Shown here one piece after another: positions 32,470 through 45,650 of a stretch of DNA of 64,000 bases. The notes under the pieces are model-generated. The model worked only from the letters and a program-made list of their open reading frames with translations, was not told where the DNA came from and ran no database searches. Position numbers and translations under genes: made by a program. Numbering within the stretch: position 1 is the first letter of the stretch; each line of letters starts with the position of its first letter. This DNA comes from Mya arenaria (Eukaryota > Mollusca > Bivalvia > Myida > Myidae): assembly GCF_026914265.1 (NCBI RefSeq), contig NC_069136.1, positions 55,283,658 to 55,347,657 of the forward strand, read 5' to 3'.

Positions 32470-34174
32470 TCAAACTCAATGTATTGTGTTTGTTTTCTAC
32501 TATTAGTTTTAGAACTATCTAGATGTACCTTTATTTGGAGTATTCTGAACTCAGAATGACGTGTATGAAGTGCTCATTTTATGCAATGACAGAGTTTATT
32601 ACCCTGCAGCTAGCCTGAGCACCTTCTTTGTGTTCCATTTTTTTAATAGATTCAGACAACACTGTGTTCACTGGATACTGGGATTAATGGTGAGGTGAAT
32701 ATTTAATAAGAAAGAGATGTGGTGTCAGAAAAACAACAAGTCCTTTTTCATTTAATTGATTTCACCTTGATTTAGGCTGGATGTGAATGCCTTCGAAAGT
32801 TATTTTAAAAACTCCAAAGTGGCATACAGGTTAGTCTTAAATGACATAATAATCAAAGATACACATATTCACAATTTATTCATGATGTTTGACCTTCGAA
32901 CAAATTAAGTGGGTTAGGTGTTAAAATCATTTAATAAAATTTTTATGCAGAAACCGCAAAAAGACAGAATTTTCTTTTTTATTTTGCAGCAGGATGTATG
33001 TTAATAGAGAAAAGAGTAAATGCTGCTGGCCCATATTCGAGATTCCTAAAGAAAAGCAAATAGACTGACCAAGTTTCCTAAAAATTGGCACATAAACTGA
33101 AGATTGGCAAATAGACTGTCAGACTGAGTTTCCTGGAGATTGGCAAATAGACTGACCAAGTTTCCTGAAGATTGGCAAATAGACTGACCAAGTTTTCTGA
33201 AGTTTGGCAAATAAACTGACTGAGTTTCCTAAAGATTGGATAATCTCTGTTGAATTTATGAACACAATGTTTTTCCTTATTTTACCGAGTGACCTAGATT
33301 TTGACACAAGATGACCCATATTCATACTGGTCTTATTTGCTGACTGACTCTAACATTCAGACTTGAAGCTTAGTTTCGTGAAGTTTGGATGAACACTATG
33401 CATTTTTAAAAGGAATAAGAAACTTTGAATGTTCACAGAATTTTGTCTTAATATTTAACCTAGTGACCTAGATTTTGACCAGAGATGAGCCATTTTCATA
33501 CTGGTCTTAAATATTATTCTAACTGATAAGAGCCATTGTCTTGCCTAGAAAAAAAATAATGCAAAACACCCAACCAGCCACCTGCCCTGTTTTCACCAAT
33601 CTATCACTCAGTTTCTGCGGTGAAAAATGTGGCTAAAATAAATCAACAAAATAAATAAATTACAAGTTTTTTTTCTCCCAGAGGACAAATACACATCTTC
33701 ATTCAAATAAAGACTTAAGAGTATCAAGAAAATACATCAAAGACATAGATTTTTCGAAAAACAATGCACCAGTGCACATATAATATATAACTGTTTCATT
33801 GTAATACATGTTTTAATTTCTTGTAAAGCCAGGCAAGTTTCAGATAGCTTTAATTCACCATCATAATGCACATCATTTATTAACACTCTACATAATACAG
33901 AATAGTCACTGAGCAGGGCATGTTTCAATGAGACAGGTATGCCCCAGGTAAATATTTAAAAACCATAACAGATAACAAAGGCTCTCGAGCACAATTTAAT
34001 AAATTAAATACTTGCCAAATTTTCAATTTATGACTCGGGCGCCTGCATAATATTTTACTGCAAAGTACTGGAAATTATATAATATTGTATATGAAATTTT
34101 ATCATACGATGTACTTTTCACACACTGGAAACTTGCCAGGCTTTAAACAAAGTGAAGTAGACATCTGAACTTTT
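32470..34174. other. Intergenic between PIN4 and FUNDC
   Basis: Degenerate repeats ('gacctagattttgac' at 33290 and 33468) and AT-rich sequence. No gene was recognised. Confidence 0.4.
33060..33245. repeat. Short tandem repeat, ~38-bp unit
   Basis: The words 'actgaccaagtttcctgaag' and 'attggcaaatagactg' alternate about five times with small variations. It is non-coding. Confidence 0.8.
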
Positions 34175-34504
34175 TTAAAGCTGCACTCTCACAGATCGAC
34201 CATTTTGATTACTTTTGTATATATTGTCTTGAAATGAGCCATTTTTGGCGTTAATGTGAGAAAACCAATGATACATAACTACTCACTGATGATCAGATCA
34301 CAGTTTTTTTATATTTACATTCGAAAATTACATTTTATTGCTAAAAGCGTTACTAAGGCTCTAAGAAAAATGAAAAATTTGACAGTTTTCCAATTAATTG
34401 AGATCTGTTCTATTGTGAGTCATCTAACATGACTGAATTGAAGGCATCGGTGACAGTATGAGCTGATTCTGAGTTTCTGTCTATCCGTGAGAGTGCAGCT
34501 TTAA
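34175..34504. repeat. TTAA-flanked AGCTGCACTCTCAC element, copy 2
   Basis: TTAA-AGCTGCACTCTCACAGAT at the left and the inverted GAGAGTGCAGCT-TTAA at the right. It is 330 bp and non-coding. Confidence 0.85.
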
Positions 34505-35301
34505 CATCACAAGCAAACATGTAGATTTCAAGTTTATACCTTTGTTAGACAATTTCATTGCTTAACAATTATTAAAGAGAACATGATATAAACCAGTTGA
34601 TTGCTTAGCACTTAAAATTATAATCACAGATTCAAAAGATGAAGAAAAAGTCAAAACTCTTAGTATGGAGATATAAAATAGTTTGGAGGTCCACTGTCCA
34701 CTGTCATAGAAGGTTGTTAATCACATTAAGATGAAATGAAAATATTGACAGAAAAAAATATTGAGTCTACCTTCAAAAGGCTGCTGTGATCATTTACATA
34801 TGTTTGTTAATTATGTATATATATGGAACACTAAAAATATGAAGTTAACATGTAAAAATAATCTGTTCTTTTTAACCATTTCTTGAACCAGATTGAATAA
34901 AGCACTATTATACCGAAGTTCAAAAAAATGCAAAAATTGTCCGTGAATTATCTTGTAATTTACATGTAATTAAGTACAAAAATGTTCAATCAGATCATAA
35001 TTGAAAGTATAAAATAAACTGCAGATTTGTGGTACATGTAGATTTCAAAAACATTTCATAATTTGAGTGTACCTAGATAAATATCTACTTTTAATTATTG
35101 AGAAGACAATGTATATCATAGTGTATTGTGTAGTACTTAGTATACTGGAGCAAACTAAAGAGGACTGAACAACAGCCCTTTCATTCATGGAGCCTTAATA
35201 GTCAAACTTCTAAATTATTAAATTCAATCTTTCATAGCTGATTTTCAAAAATATTAAATTCAACCTTTAATAGTTAAACTTCAAAAATATTAAATTTGAT
35301 C

Positions 35302-35537
35302 TTAAAGCTGCACTCTCACAGATTGAACGTTTTGACAACTTTTTTAAATTTTGTCTTGGAACATGTCAATGTATGCGAAAATGCATGGGAACCAAAACAT
35401 CAGATCACAGATGTTCAAATCTTAGTTTTTTTTTGTTTTATTTTTAACATGTAGAATATTCGATATTTTTTCTCAAAATTATTGATTTAATACCGTAATG
35501 AACAATTAACCGTAAGTCTGTGAGAGTGCAGCTTTAA
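35302..35537. repeat. TTAA-flanked AGCTGCACTCTCAC element, copy 3
   Basis: The same ends as the copies at 9053 and 34175, with TTAA on both sides; 236 bp. It is embedded in a run of 'ttaaattcaatctt'-like words (35210-35680) that looks like its own degenerate repeat, which it interrupts. Confidence 0.85.
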
Positions 35538-35991
35538 ATAGTCAAACTTCTTAATTATTAAATTCCATCTTAAGTTTAATAGTTGAGATTCCAAAATATT
35601 AAATTTGATCCTTCATAGTCAAACTTCTAAATTTTTAAATTCAATCTTTTATAGCTGAACTTAATAAACCAAATATTAAATTTGTAAAAACATCACAGAT
35701 AGCAACAAGTGAACTTTTTTGTTTCCTCAACCCTGTTTTCAACTTGAATTCTGGCTTCAGTGCTTACAAACATTTTGCAAACCAACATGCTTGTGACACT
35801 ATAATAATTTCACTTTACTTCTAATAGATCAAGAAACAGAGCTCCTGTCTTTTACATGATTACAAATATTGGCACGATATTGAAACACTGACTTATCACA
35901 CTAAAATCTCTCATTCAGATTCATGAATTGCACATAAACTGCTTCCACGGAAGTCAATATTTTACAGCGTAATACAGTAGTCCTTTCAATG

Positions 35992-38900
35992 TTAAAATGC
36001 CAATCCAATGAAGAAACCACCTGCGAAGCTTCCAGCAAGAAATACATTCTGTTGAACAAATGTTTTTACCTGAAATTGAAAACGGACACATGTCAGCCAA
36101 AAGCCCACTAAACATCATTACTATTTCTCTAAATATATAATATATACTGTATATACAGTTACTGTTATGTAGATAATATTTTAATCATATATAATAAGGG
36201 GATCTTAAACAGCTGATCATTGTCAACCCTGAAAAAAAAGCCATGGGTCTGTTTGAGAATGAGCAATTCATGCCCATGCAGGGAAAAGGTCTAGGTCACT
36301 ATTGAAATTGTTTCACCAAGTCAGTTATACAGGGTAAAGGTCTAGGTCCCTATTGAAATTGTTTCACCAAGTCAGTTATACAGGGTAAAGGTCTAGGTCC
36401 CTATTGAAATTGTTTCACCAAGTCAGTTATACAGGGTAAAGGTCTAGGTCCCTATTGAAATTGTTTCACCAAGTCAGTTATAAATTTTCATGATACTTCC
36501 TACAGTTTTTGATGCAAATATCTGAGTAAAAGGTATTCTTTACAACTGTACAATAGTCTGGAGTTGACAGTTTTAGACCCTTATTAAAGGGATTAATCCT
36601 GAACTTTAAAACCATGCACAATTTAAATATATGATAATACTTTTGATGGTAGTAAAATAATTAATTCTTGATTAATGTTTTCATAGTAGCAAAGTGGCGA
36701 TATTCAGATAATGAGGGAATCTATCTTTCTCCACCCAACCTGACAGTCTGCGAGCTCCATTTTACCATTAATTGAAAAAAGCTTTCACACTTACAGTATT
36801 TAACGAAATCACTAGTACATTTTTTCTCAGAAAGGCAACATAATATATTATAAGTTTCATGTAGATATCTTAAAAGTCATGTCCAAGACTATTTAACATT
36901 TTTGCCTGACTGCCATCGTGACAATACCAGGGCCGATGATTAAGAACAGTCTCAAGTCCAAGTCTAGACTTAGACTCAGAAAAGCACTTTTATTAAATGA
37001 CAAAGAATCTTTTTTATTCTGTTGGTTTTACAAAAACAAATTTATGTAATTGTGTAATTTCAAAATAAAATAAAATTTTATCATAAAAACTCGAGTTAAA
37101 GAAACAGTAAATAAGAGATTTGCAGTTTTGCCAGTTCAGTCTCAACTCCAACTGGAGACTCTTTTGATCGTGGCCCTTAGGCATATGTCTAAAAACAGTC
37201 TTAAGTCTGACTCTGAGCTGAGACTGTACTATTTTGAAAGCTTTGTTATTAGTTTCTTTTAGTTTCTTTCACTGTCTAAAATGAATAGGACGAATACTTT
37301 TTTGTCATTTAACAGGATTGCTTTTCTTAAGCCTAGACTCAGACTGAAGATAATTCATAATCATGTGCCCAGGACATTTCTTTTACAAACGGATGTGTCA
37401 AATGTTAACACTTAAGTTATATGGACAACGGTTAACTCTGGCTATGAGGTTAGACATACATTGTCAACAATGCCCGGGCACTTCCTGGCAGCTTCTCTCT
37501 CCACTTTTCTCCGGGCTTGCTCCACATGCCGGTTAACCCGATTCCAGTTGATCTGGATGTAACCTTGGTGCTGGGCAATCTGGGTACAGAAAGGTTACAT
37601 TACATTATTATAATTGAAGTGATATGGTCACATACATTCATTAATTTTGTAAATAATGGTTCTAAAAATGAATTTTTAAGGTGAAAGAGTGGTTGCTCTT
37701 AGTGAATTATAAAGTCATTTTTTAAGGAAGAAATATAGTAACCATTACTGGTAAGTATCATTATTTTATGTAATTAAAAGGTAAATTAGCAACATTATAA
37801 TATCAATAAAGAATCACAATTATAAATGTTCAAGCTCATGCCTCAGCCAATGGGATCGCCAGATAGTTTCACATTTAATCAACCAAAAATCCATAAAGCA
37901 GATTACATTTATTTTTTAGCATCAAAAACATGGTAACACTTCCATTTAGCCAATAACTTGTTTTTTAAAGTGTGTTTGTTAGGAGCTAGGGCATGTGCAC
38001 TTGCTAATATAAAGGAATTCGGAGGGCATTTCTTGCTGAACACTAAGAAAGTTAGCATTTAGTTTTGGTCTTGTAGACAATAAATGGTTACCGGGTTCAG
38101 ACTGGCCTGCCAATTTAATTGCTTGGAAGACCAAAAATATACACTTAAAGTACTATTACTTAAAAGCTGGGTAACAATACAATGAACAGCAATGTAAATA
38201 GTTCTACAAGCAAACAGTTAAATAGGTAAGAGGTTTGTTAAAGTAAGTGCCGGTATAACTTAAATTAAATTTTTTTTTTTTTACTTTTAACATATTTTAT
38301 TGCTTTTTTTAATTAATTATATAATGACATTGCATCTTTCCATAACAATTTTCACACATACACGATTATATATAGATATACCTGTAGTAAAAGTAATGAG
38401 GTTCCGAGACTCACGGCTGCTATTTTACCAACTTTAACAAACAAATAACCAGAAACCCTGCAAATATATAGTGTGAAATGTTATTTAGGGTTCATGCTGC
38501 AAAACATGCGCCACCAGTGGGGTAGATAATGGAACCACTGTTGAAACTATTGCTGTAGAATTCACATCATTTGTTTGAAAACATTTCTCAGTTGTTGAAA
38601 TAAGCACATGCCTGCAAGACTAGCACTGGTAATGCTTTTTGGGCTTGTTCAACTTTGGATTTTTTTTCATAGCAAGACTAGTTGTGAATGTTCATGCCAA
38701 ATTCAGGCTTGTTCATCCCAAATTCTAATTGTGTTGACCAATTTTTATGGCTTTAATTTTTTTAATTTTATTAAAAATGATTCACACAAGTCAAGATTTA
38801 CTTATAGTTGAAACAGTTGTTCCCACAAACAATGCCTATGAATCAAATGTACCGTCAACAAAACATTTTATTTAGTAAATTAAGTGTTTCTATTAATCCT

Positions 38901-40961
38901 TATAAGGCAGCAACGACTTGATCATGTTTAAAATGCACATAAGTGTGCCATGTCTGTTTCCATACACCTAAGCAAAGTCATTGGCCTTGTTTCATTAACA
39001 AGCAACCACAGACAAGTATCCGATCAAGAAATGAAAACTAGTTTTTTTTCTTAAGTGAGCAGTCAGTGTCAAACAATTTTTAGGAAATATATAATATCAA
39101 ATCAAGGAATTAACTATTTGAAAAGGCGGTCATACGGTACAGTTGTTGTAAAATGCCATTATGTTCAAGCCCAGACCAAATATATATATATATATATAGT
39201 GCTTGCTATGAATTTGTTCTTTTTTAAGTCTCCAAAATAAATGTTATTTCCTTCTGGTTCATGTTCAAAGATGATGCAAATGTTGCAGAAGAGTTTTTCC
39301 ATCGGGTATTTCAGCTGGTAGGGGGGAGGGGGTGGGGGTGGGGTGGGGTGGGGGTGGGGGGTCTTTGACCCTCATTCCAGACAAATTTGGAGGGTCCTTT
39401 AATAGGGGAAAAATAACATTGTTTTGGCAAAAAGAAGAAAAATACAAAAAGTATTAAACTTGTTTAAAAACCTTTTATTCAACAAATCTATCAAATTAAT
39501 GGCACTATATGGCTACCTTTGCTTTTAAGAGGTTAATGTTCCTTTAAAAAGGGGGGGGGGGGCATTTATCATTAAGGGATTGAGGCTGTATTTCGGCCAA
39601 ATAAAACACTGTATAAGGTCACAATATATATACTTTATACTCAACAAAAGTTTATTTTTGAGGTCCCAGGGATGAATAAAAAAATGAAAATGGAGGTCTC
39701 TAACAAGAAAATTGACTCAGGGTCTAAAGCATATAATCTGAGTCAGGGAAACTGATCTTATTTAAAATTTTCAATTTTTGTTTGTAAAAAATTGTATGCT
39801 TCACTTTACTGTTTTTACTGTTTTGGAGACTTTTGTGTTAACACTGACTATATTCTAAAGCAAGCATTGGTATAATGGTATGTGGGTGTAAAACTAGATG
39901 CTATTTTCACAAGTTATTACCCTGACAAGAACTATTGTAGCACCAAGACCTAGAGCTGCCGACTTGCCAACCTTCACAGACAAGTAAGCTGACAACCTGT
40001 AAAACAATCCCTAGTTGGCCAACAAAAGACTTTCTCACATTTTTCTCACAATTTTAAGGTTTTTTTCTGGCATTCATGCAGCAGTTAAATGTGATTCTGT
40101 ATCAACACAGGGGTTCCAAAATAACCTGGAAAACAGGTAAAAAAAATCACCTATAAGTATCTAAGAGACTGGGCCCATCCAGCTATTTTTTACTGCCTTT
40201 TTAAAATCCTTGCCTTCTTTCAGCAATTATCCTTCTATGACCAAACTAAATGAAACCCCTGGTTATCAACATTATATAATGAATGTACGATAGAAGTTGA
40301 GTTGCCAGTAAAGTATTCATCAATAAAGAGCTCCAGATGAGCAGGTTTTTTGGGTAAATGTGCAATTCAAATCACATAAAATGCAATTAAAATTAGCGTA
40401 CATGTATAGAAACACATACAAAAAGTGGGTTGACACTTTTGTTGGAAGAAGGTAGCGTCCCTCATTTTCATGTTCTGCATCAGGTTTTTTAAACAAGTTT
40501 GTCAAATCATTACATCATTTGTCATTTATGTTAGTGTAGTACCAATAACAGTAATATGAATCATAAACTGAGTCAGCTGAATGCTTATATAAATCATCTA
40601 AGATTTTGATGAGACGGCATTTTAGAATGACTATTTCACCCCTTGCCTCATGGAGAAGGTCCAGCCCTACCAGACAATTCCTTTTACTCTTCTAAAAATT
40701 GACAATAGTACAAGACTTGAGTAGGATAATGCTTAAATTAACAGTCAACTTAATCAAGTTTTGTTAAAATCAAGCTATAAGAACTCAGTAAAACGTTAAA
40801 ACTAATATCTACCATCCTGCTCCTCCACCAATGGCGACCTGCTGAACCGCAGACTTCTTTGTGAGGTCCCCAAGTGCCTTCTCCCATGTGGACTTATTAC
40901 GCCGGAATGCTGCCATGTCAATAATCTCGTCATAAACTTCTCGGACCCGTTCACCTGCCAT
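35992..40961 (-). CDS. FUNDC1: FUN14-domain mitophagy receptor with a duplicated exon
   Basis: Exons are 40961-40813, one of two alternative 76-nt exons (39996-39921 or 38457-38382), 37579-37460, and 36069-35992. With either alternative the frame closes to 140 residues plus stop. FUNDC1 is an outer-mitochondrial-membrane receptor that binds LC3 during hypoxia-induced mitophagy. Here an LC3-interacting motif fits YDEI at residues 10-13, where the human protein has YEVL. The FUN14 domain follows: VAIGGGAGW, then the alternative segment with KVGK, then IAQHQGYIQINWNRVN, a charged helix VEQARRKVEREAARK, and a final membrane helix AGSFAGGFFIGLAF at the C-terminus. The human protein has matching GGVTGW, KVGK and GYVQIDW blocks. 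The first exon begins directly after an ACAG, so that ATG could be the start or follow an upstream non-coding exon. All introns are GT-AG. Confidence 0.93.
36280..36482. repeat. 51-bp tandem repeat, four copies
   Basis: Four near-identical units start at 36280, 36331, 36382 and 36433 ('agggtaaaggtctaggtccc' then 'ttgtttcaccaagtcag'). It lies in the last FUNDC intron. High identity implies recent expansion. Confidence 0.95.
38382..38457 (-). CDS. FUNDC1: FUNDC alternative exon A (canonical-like)
   Basis: A 76-nt exon with AG acceptor and CAG|GTATAT donor, entered in phase 2 (completing Trp50 from the first exon's TG). It encodes 25 residues with YLFVKVGKIAAVSLG and ends LLLLQ, close to human FUNDC1's FLFQKVGKLAA and LLLQ. 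It corresponds to the second half of the first FUN14 membrane hairpin. Confidence 0.9.
38596..38735. repeat. ACAAGCCC repeat, copy 2 (degenerate)
   Basis: 'gggcttgttcaactttgga' and 'caggcttgttcatcccaaat' align with the copies at 26914 and 63785. It lies between the two alternative FUNDC exons. Confidence 0.55.
39921..39996 (-). CDS. FUNDC1: FUNDC alternative exon B (duplicated, divergent)
   Basis: A 76-nt exon with AG acceptor and AGG|GTAATA donor, in the same phase as exon A. It encodes 25 residues with YLSVKVGKSAALGLG and ends IVLVR. The YL-VKVGK-AA-LG positions are kept while membrane-facing residues differ. Both splice sites and the open frame are intact, so it looks functional. It lies 1.46 kb upstream of exon A in transcript order. 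Confidence 0.85.
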
Positions 40962-42114
40962 CTGTTTATAAATGGTTACTCGTAAATGATATTTGACATT
41001 CACTTTGTTGAAATTTCTGCCTAAAATCATTTCCACTTTCTCAAAACAACACTTGCATACAACACGCCAACCAGATTGATAATAAAATGATGCAACAACT
41101 TGTTTCACAATTGTTGTAAAATAATTTAGTTTTTTTTCACTGTACAATTTAATTTACTTTGTAAATTACTTGAAGACTTAATAAATCAAATTATCAAAGC
41201 CCAGGGAATAAATTTTGATAATTCTAATAAAACCTTGTTAATCACTGTATATCAATAGTCCAAATAATTGTACGTTGACAGATTTTTTTTAGATTTTTGA
41301 TATGACAAATCATTAGGGATTGGAAGAATCCCGTATAACACGTCTATTTAATATTTTAGACTATGTATATCAATAATGATAATCAGATACCAATATTCAC
41401 TCTTTTTTTTTAAATCCTATTGCTACAATTGTATATATTATAATGCTTAGGTATAATTCATTCCCCCCATATGTTTATATGCATCACAGTATTTGTCAAA
41501 GGGGCATTTGGTAACACTAACAATTCATATGATGTGTCCTTCGATTTGGCTTTGCAAATTCAAAAAAGGTATTACAAACATATATCATTGAGTCACAGCA
41601 AAATATACCACATGGTTATGGAATTTAAATAGAAATTTATATATTTCGCAATTCACCTTTGAGATTGCAAACTTATTCTCGTTGAACTTGAAACGAAACA
41701 AGTTGGAAACACAATCACACGTATTTCATCAGATAACCGTTTCGGGACAAAATGAAATTATATATAGATACACAAACAACAAACTAAAAAAAAATGGTCA
41801 AATACTCTTAAACTGAAGCTATATCCAATGATAAACCCAAAGGGACATATAATTAAAAATAAAATAAAAATATTTATTACTTTCCAACTTTCGAGTAGGC
41901 ACAATAACAGAAGTTAGACAAAACGGCATTAATTCAACTGGTGTATTGTCAAAAAGGGCAAGTTCTGTAACGTGTGTTGGAAGGGCTGTCAGACTTTTCA
42001 ACCCACAAACCCTTTGTCATTTGTGAAATCAAATACTTTTCAACCCCTTTGTCATTTCAACCCCTAAAAGTGCTAAGACTTTTCAACCCTCCCTAAAACA
42101 ATGTAAGAACCAGC
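40962..42114. other. Upstream of FUNDC; mostly unannotated
   Basis: This should include the FUNDC promoter and any 5' UTR exon, but none can be pinpointed. It contains the small TAGTC element at 41256. Confidence 0.35.
41256..41363. mobile_element. TAGTC-ended element, 108-bp internally deleted copy
   Basis: The left end is TAGTCCAAATAATTGTACGT and the right end is 'taatattttagacta'. It is flanked by a perfect 10-bp duplication TGTATATCAA (41246-41255 and 41364-41373). Only the two ends of the longer copies remain. Confidence 0.88.
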
Positions 42115-42400
42115 AGGCTGGTTAGCTCATTTGGTTTGAGCGCAATCATCTAGTCGACTGGTACCCTAAGTTAATTTTTGGTAAAACTCTGGAAGAGAAA
42201 CGATTATGAGGGAACTAGTATAGTGCTAGTGTTACGGCGGTCGTGGGTTCGAGCATTGATTCAACTGGAGCACTTCATGCACTTTTCCTCCCAGGTTTAT
42301 TTTAATGATGGAAGTGACATACGGCAGGATTGCCTCTGATACAAAATATTAGTCTGTATAGATTGGGTTTTCAATACCTACGTGGCCACAAATTCCCAAC
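42115..42400 (+). repeat. tRNA-derived SINE
   Basis: A-box-like 'ggttagctcatttggtttga' and B-box-like 'cgtgggttcgagc' define a tRNA-type head. The spacing between them is widened by about 50-60 bp, probably by an insertion. A body continues through 'cctcccaggtttattttaat'. Confidence 0.6.
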
Positions 42401-42432
42401 ATAAAAAACACACCAATCTATCGCTAAAAATT

Positions 42433-42808
42433 TTAAAGATGCACTCTTACTCCTAAATAAGAGTTACCATATTTAATACAATTGTTTTAATTTACCAAAA
42501 AGGATCGATAAATGTCGAAAACAATGGTTCTTATGAAGAAAACTGCGTTTAATTTGAAAGAAAGGTGTAGAAAACACGGTATTTCTACCTTATGAGAGGA
42601 TAGTAGATCACAGTTAATCTTTCAGCATTCACCAATCATTTAATATTTTTGCATTTTCAGATATTAAATACACAGTTATAAACATGTTGTCAGTAATTAA
42701 TATTTTCCATTTATGCATTATTTAGTAAGAAGTTAATGGTTTATCGCTCAAAATTTATGTTTGTCATCCATGAGTATGTATTGAATTTGAATAAGAGTGT
42801 CACTTTAA
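42433..42808. repeat. TTAA-flanked element, full copy of the family at 1-346
   Basis: TTAA-AGATGCACTCTTACTCC at the left and the inverted ATAAGAGTGTCACT-TTAA at the right. It is 376 bp and non-coding, and close to the window-start copy. Confidence 0.8.
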
Positions 42809-43699
42809 TATGTTTTTATCTGTACACAACTCATGTTTATTTGATCATTTAAGTCAAACGAGTTAAACTTAATAATGCATTAAAATTAATAAGTTTCTTT
42901 CGTGCTGACCCTAAATTGAAGTATCTACCAGTAGTCCGGCAGCCAAATGGGATATTTTGGCTGAACCATGCATCGGAGTGTAAAGAAAATGTTTTTAGCT
43001 TTTTAAGTAGTTTAGACCCCCTAGTTAAGGAATCCGTTTGATGGCCTCAGACCACCCTTGGGGAAATCGAGATATTCAAGATGGCGTCCAAGATGGCCGC
43101 CAAATTTTACCAAAATCATCAATTGACTAGTAATTTTGAATAAATGCATTACTTCCTGTTCAAAATTATACCATTATGTATTTTTATTGCAAACCAATCA
43201 ATTCTAAAATATTTCATATCATAATTAGGCCATCATGACATCCAAAATGGCCGCCAAAACAAAGAAAATTGACAATTTAGTTAGGTTTTGTTTCAAATAC
43301 CATCAATTGTTATACACATGTATCTCGTTTTTGCATTACAATGTGTTTATGCAATATAGATATCACAAATGACATTATATAATTACATATTTACCAAGAT
43401 GGCGTCCAATATGGACGCCAAAATAAACATTGATTAACACAGACTGAATGAAACGAGCACAACCGTTTACATATATGTATAAAAAACAACGGCATTTTAT
43501 TTATTCCAATTTACTTCTGAAGAACTACTGACAGAAATATTTGTAAGTGGTATTATAGACAGCATGGGTGACCTCAATGAAAGTGCTGTAATCTAGAAGC
43601 AGAACATGAAAGCTATGGATAACTGTGTTATAAAGTCATTGCTGATCATGATGCTTAACATCATAGCTGAAAAAGAAACTTGACTAGGGTTTTCATTTG

Positions 43700-44248
43700 G
43701 TAGCTATTAAATCTACGATCCCCTACTTCTTGGCAGCAAGACACGTACAATATGTTTGGTATTGCCGCTCCTATTTACGATCTAAGGAATCAATGCCCGG
43801 TTCATGTAGGGAAATATTTCGGAAAGGGGAGCATGTGATGCGTCTCATACTTGGCGTTTGGAACGGCATTTCGAGTGATATGTTCATTGAGACAACATTT
43901 ATGAGATACTGGTATGGAAAACAAGGCATTATTGGTAGTACATTGAAATCCGACACACCCAAGATATGGTCGCCTGGTCTACGCAGGTTGGAGGCAGATT
44001 TCTCAAGCCTTGTAAATAGTGAACAAGTTAAGCCATCTTATGATAAACCCAAAGAGGAAATGAAGGCAAAAATATTGAGTGACTGCAACCATCATAGATC
44101 ACTGCAGGGAGCGATAAATGACTGTATAAATCCATTGGAGCCGTCGAATTACCCTGATGAAATCATCAACTTAGTTACAAGTCAGATAGCCCCAGAAACT
44201 GTAAATGTTGATCATAATGTTAAAATAAAATTGGAATCAAACAAATGA
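43700..44248 (+). pseudogene. Element-borne protein remnant, N-terminal block
   Basis: An open stretch of about 180 codons with VQYVWYCRSYLRS, GVWNGISSDMFIETTFMRYW and NVDHNVKI. I recognise these as the conserved blocks of an unnamed protein family common in cnidarian and mollusc genomes, which has WNGIWSDLYIESTFMR-type motifs. No enzymatic role has been established for it to my knowledge. It lies just inside the left inverted arm and has no ATG at its left end, so it is partial. Confidence 0.6.
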
Positions 44249-44699
44249 AGGAATTTGAAAATGGTTGGCCTGGGAGTTTCAATGTCAAGATAAGTCGCAA
44301 GATCAGGTGCCGTATTCACTAACGTCTTAAATCTGAATTCTTACATGTTTGAAAATATCTCTAATATAACTATTGACAATATATTCTTATGTTATAGCAT
44401 TTTTATAACAACATTAAATGTTCGCTTTTCTGGGCCTAAGTCTCTAACTCAGACACAGGACATAAGTGAATACGAGCCCAAAACACAAGCTGAAACACGA
44501 AAGGGTATACAAGTTGGTGATACGAAGGTCTTTAAGACATAATTAATTTTTACAAGAGTGACCGGTCTTCAAGCGAGTTACGTGACTTTGATATGAAAGG
44601 TTGCTGACCTATGAGCTGTCCCATGTTCCAACAGCGATATTTAGAATGTGACTTGCCAAATTCAAACTATGTGCTGAAAAAGTATTTGCAAATTCAGGT

Positions 44700-45650
44700 G
44701 TCAGCACGTTCTGCAACAAAGCAAGTAGCATCGATAATTATAGACGGCTACTTATCTTCGCCGCCCTGATAGAGGCAAAACAGCACAGAAACTGAAACAC
44801 GGGAAAACAGAGGATCACATACGTAGCGCGTACATCAGTTGTCAACTGCAATGCAAATTCCTCCTCAGAAAGAGATCGTGTTGGTAGCAACATTTCATTT
44901 CCTAGACATGTGAGTGCTTATTGTTAGTGGAGATGAAGATTCGCCAATTGAAGTTACACCAACTGTAATAATTAAGCGTCATGACATGCGCAACCCACAT
45001 AAAGAAGCTGACAACATTGTTGCCCATCAAATTGTTAGTATAGTAAATGAAAATGATGGAGGCATTTGAGTACTTTCAGACGACACTGATGCTTTGTTCT
45101 CCTTCTTCACCATTACCTGGAACAAATCATCAACAAAGTTATTACGGAATGACCTGTGAAAGACAGATTATTGATAGATATAACAGCCACAGTCAACAAA
45201 TACAAACGTATAGTTCCAGATTAATTTGCAGCACACACACTATCAGGATCGGATACTACTACTTGCTGATACGGCATAGGTAAGGGCATAGTATTGAAGG
45301 TACTAAAAGCGAGTATCACTCGTGTGTGTTTGAGATGAAACATCTGACTACTCGACAGTCATCCGAGGATCAACTCGTTTCATTTCGCAATGTTACAAGA
45401 TGGAAGTTGTTGACGACGACATGTCAGAGGTTCTACAGAAGGTATTAAGTTCTAAGGTTAGGAAAGCGACGTCGTGTGCACAAAAGCTTGCTTCTCTACC
45501 CCCAACAACAGAGGCATTTAATGACAATATCAAGCAAGCACATTTTCAAACGTGTGTTTGGAATTGTGCAGTTAAATCCGACCAACCAAACCTGGACCCG
45601 TTTGAAACTGATTGGGAAAAAAGGACACGCGATCTTTGGTCCCAATAATA
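44700..45650 (+). pseudogene. Element-borne protein remnant, C-terminal blocks
   Basis: Dispersed, broken blocks of the same family follow: an LSDDTDALF motif near 45075, a HTLSGSD motif near 45235, and LPPTTEAFNDN with KQAHFQTCVW near 45505-45560. In intact relatives these are the DDTD, HALSGCDT and LPPT/AH-W motifs of the second half. The acidic DDTD plus the GIGK-type loop suggests a PIN/FEN-like nuclease fold, which is inference. The gene is decayed. Confidence 0.55.

Noticed and set aside
39298-39362. G-rich tract as a possible G-quadruplex regulator
   Set aside because: It is a simple GGGGTG low-complexity run in an intron, with no supporting context.
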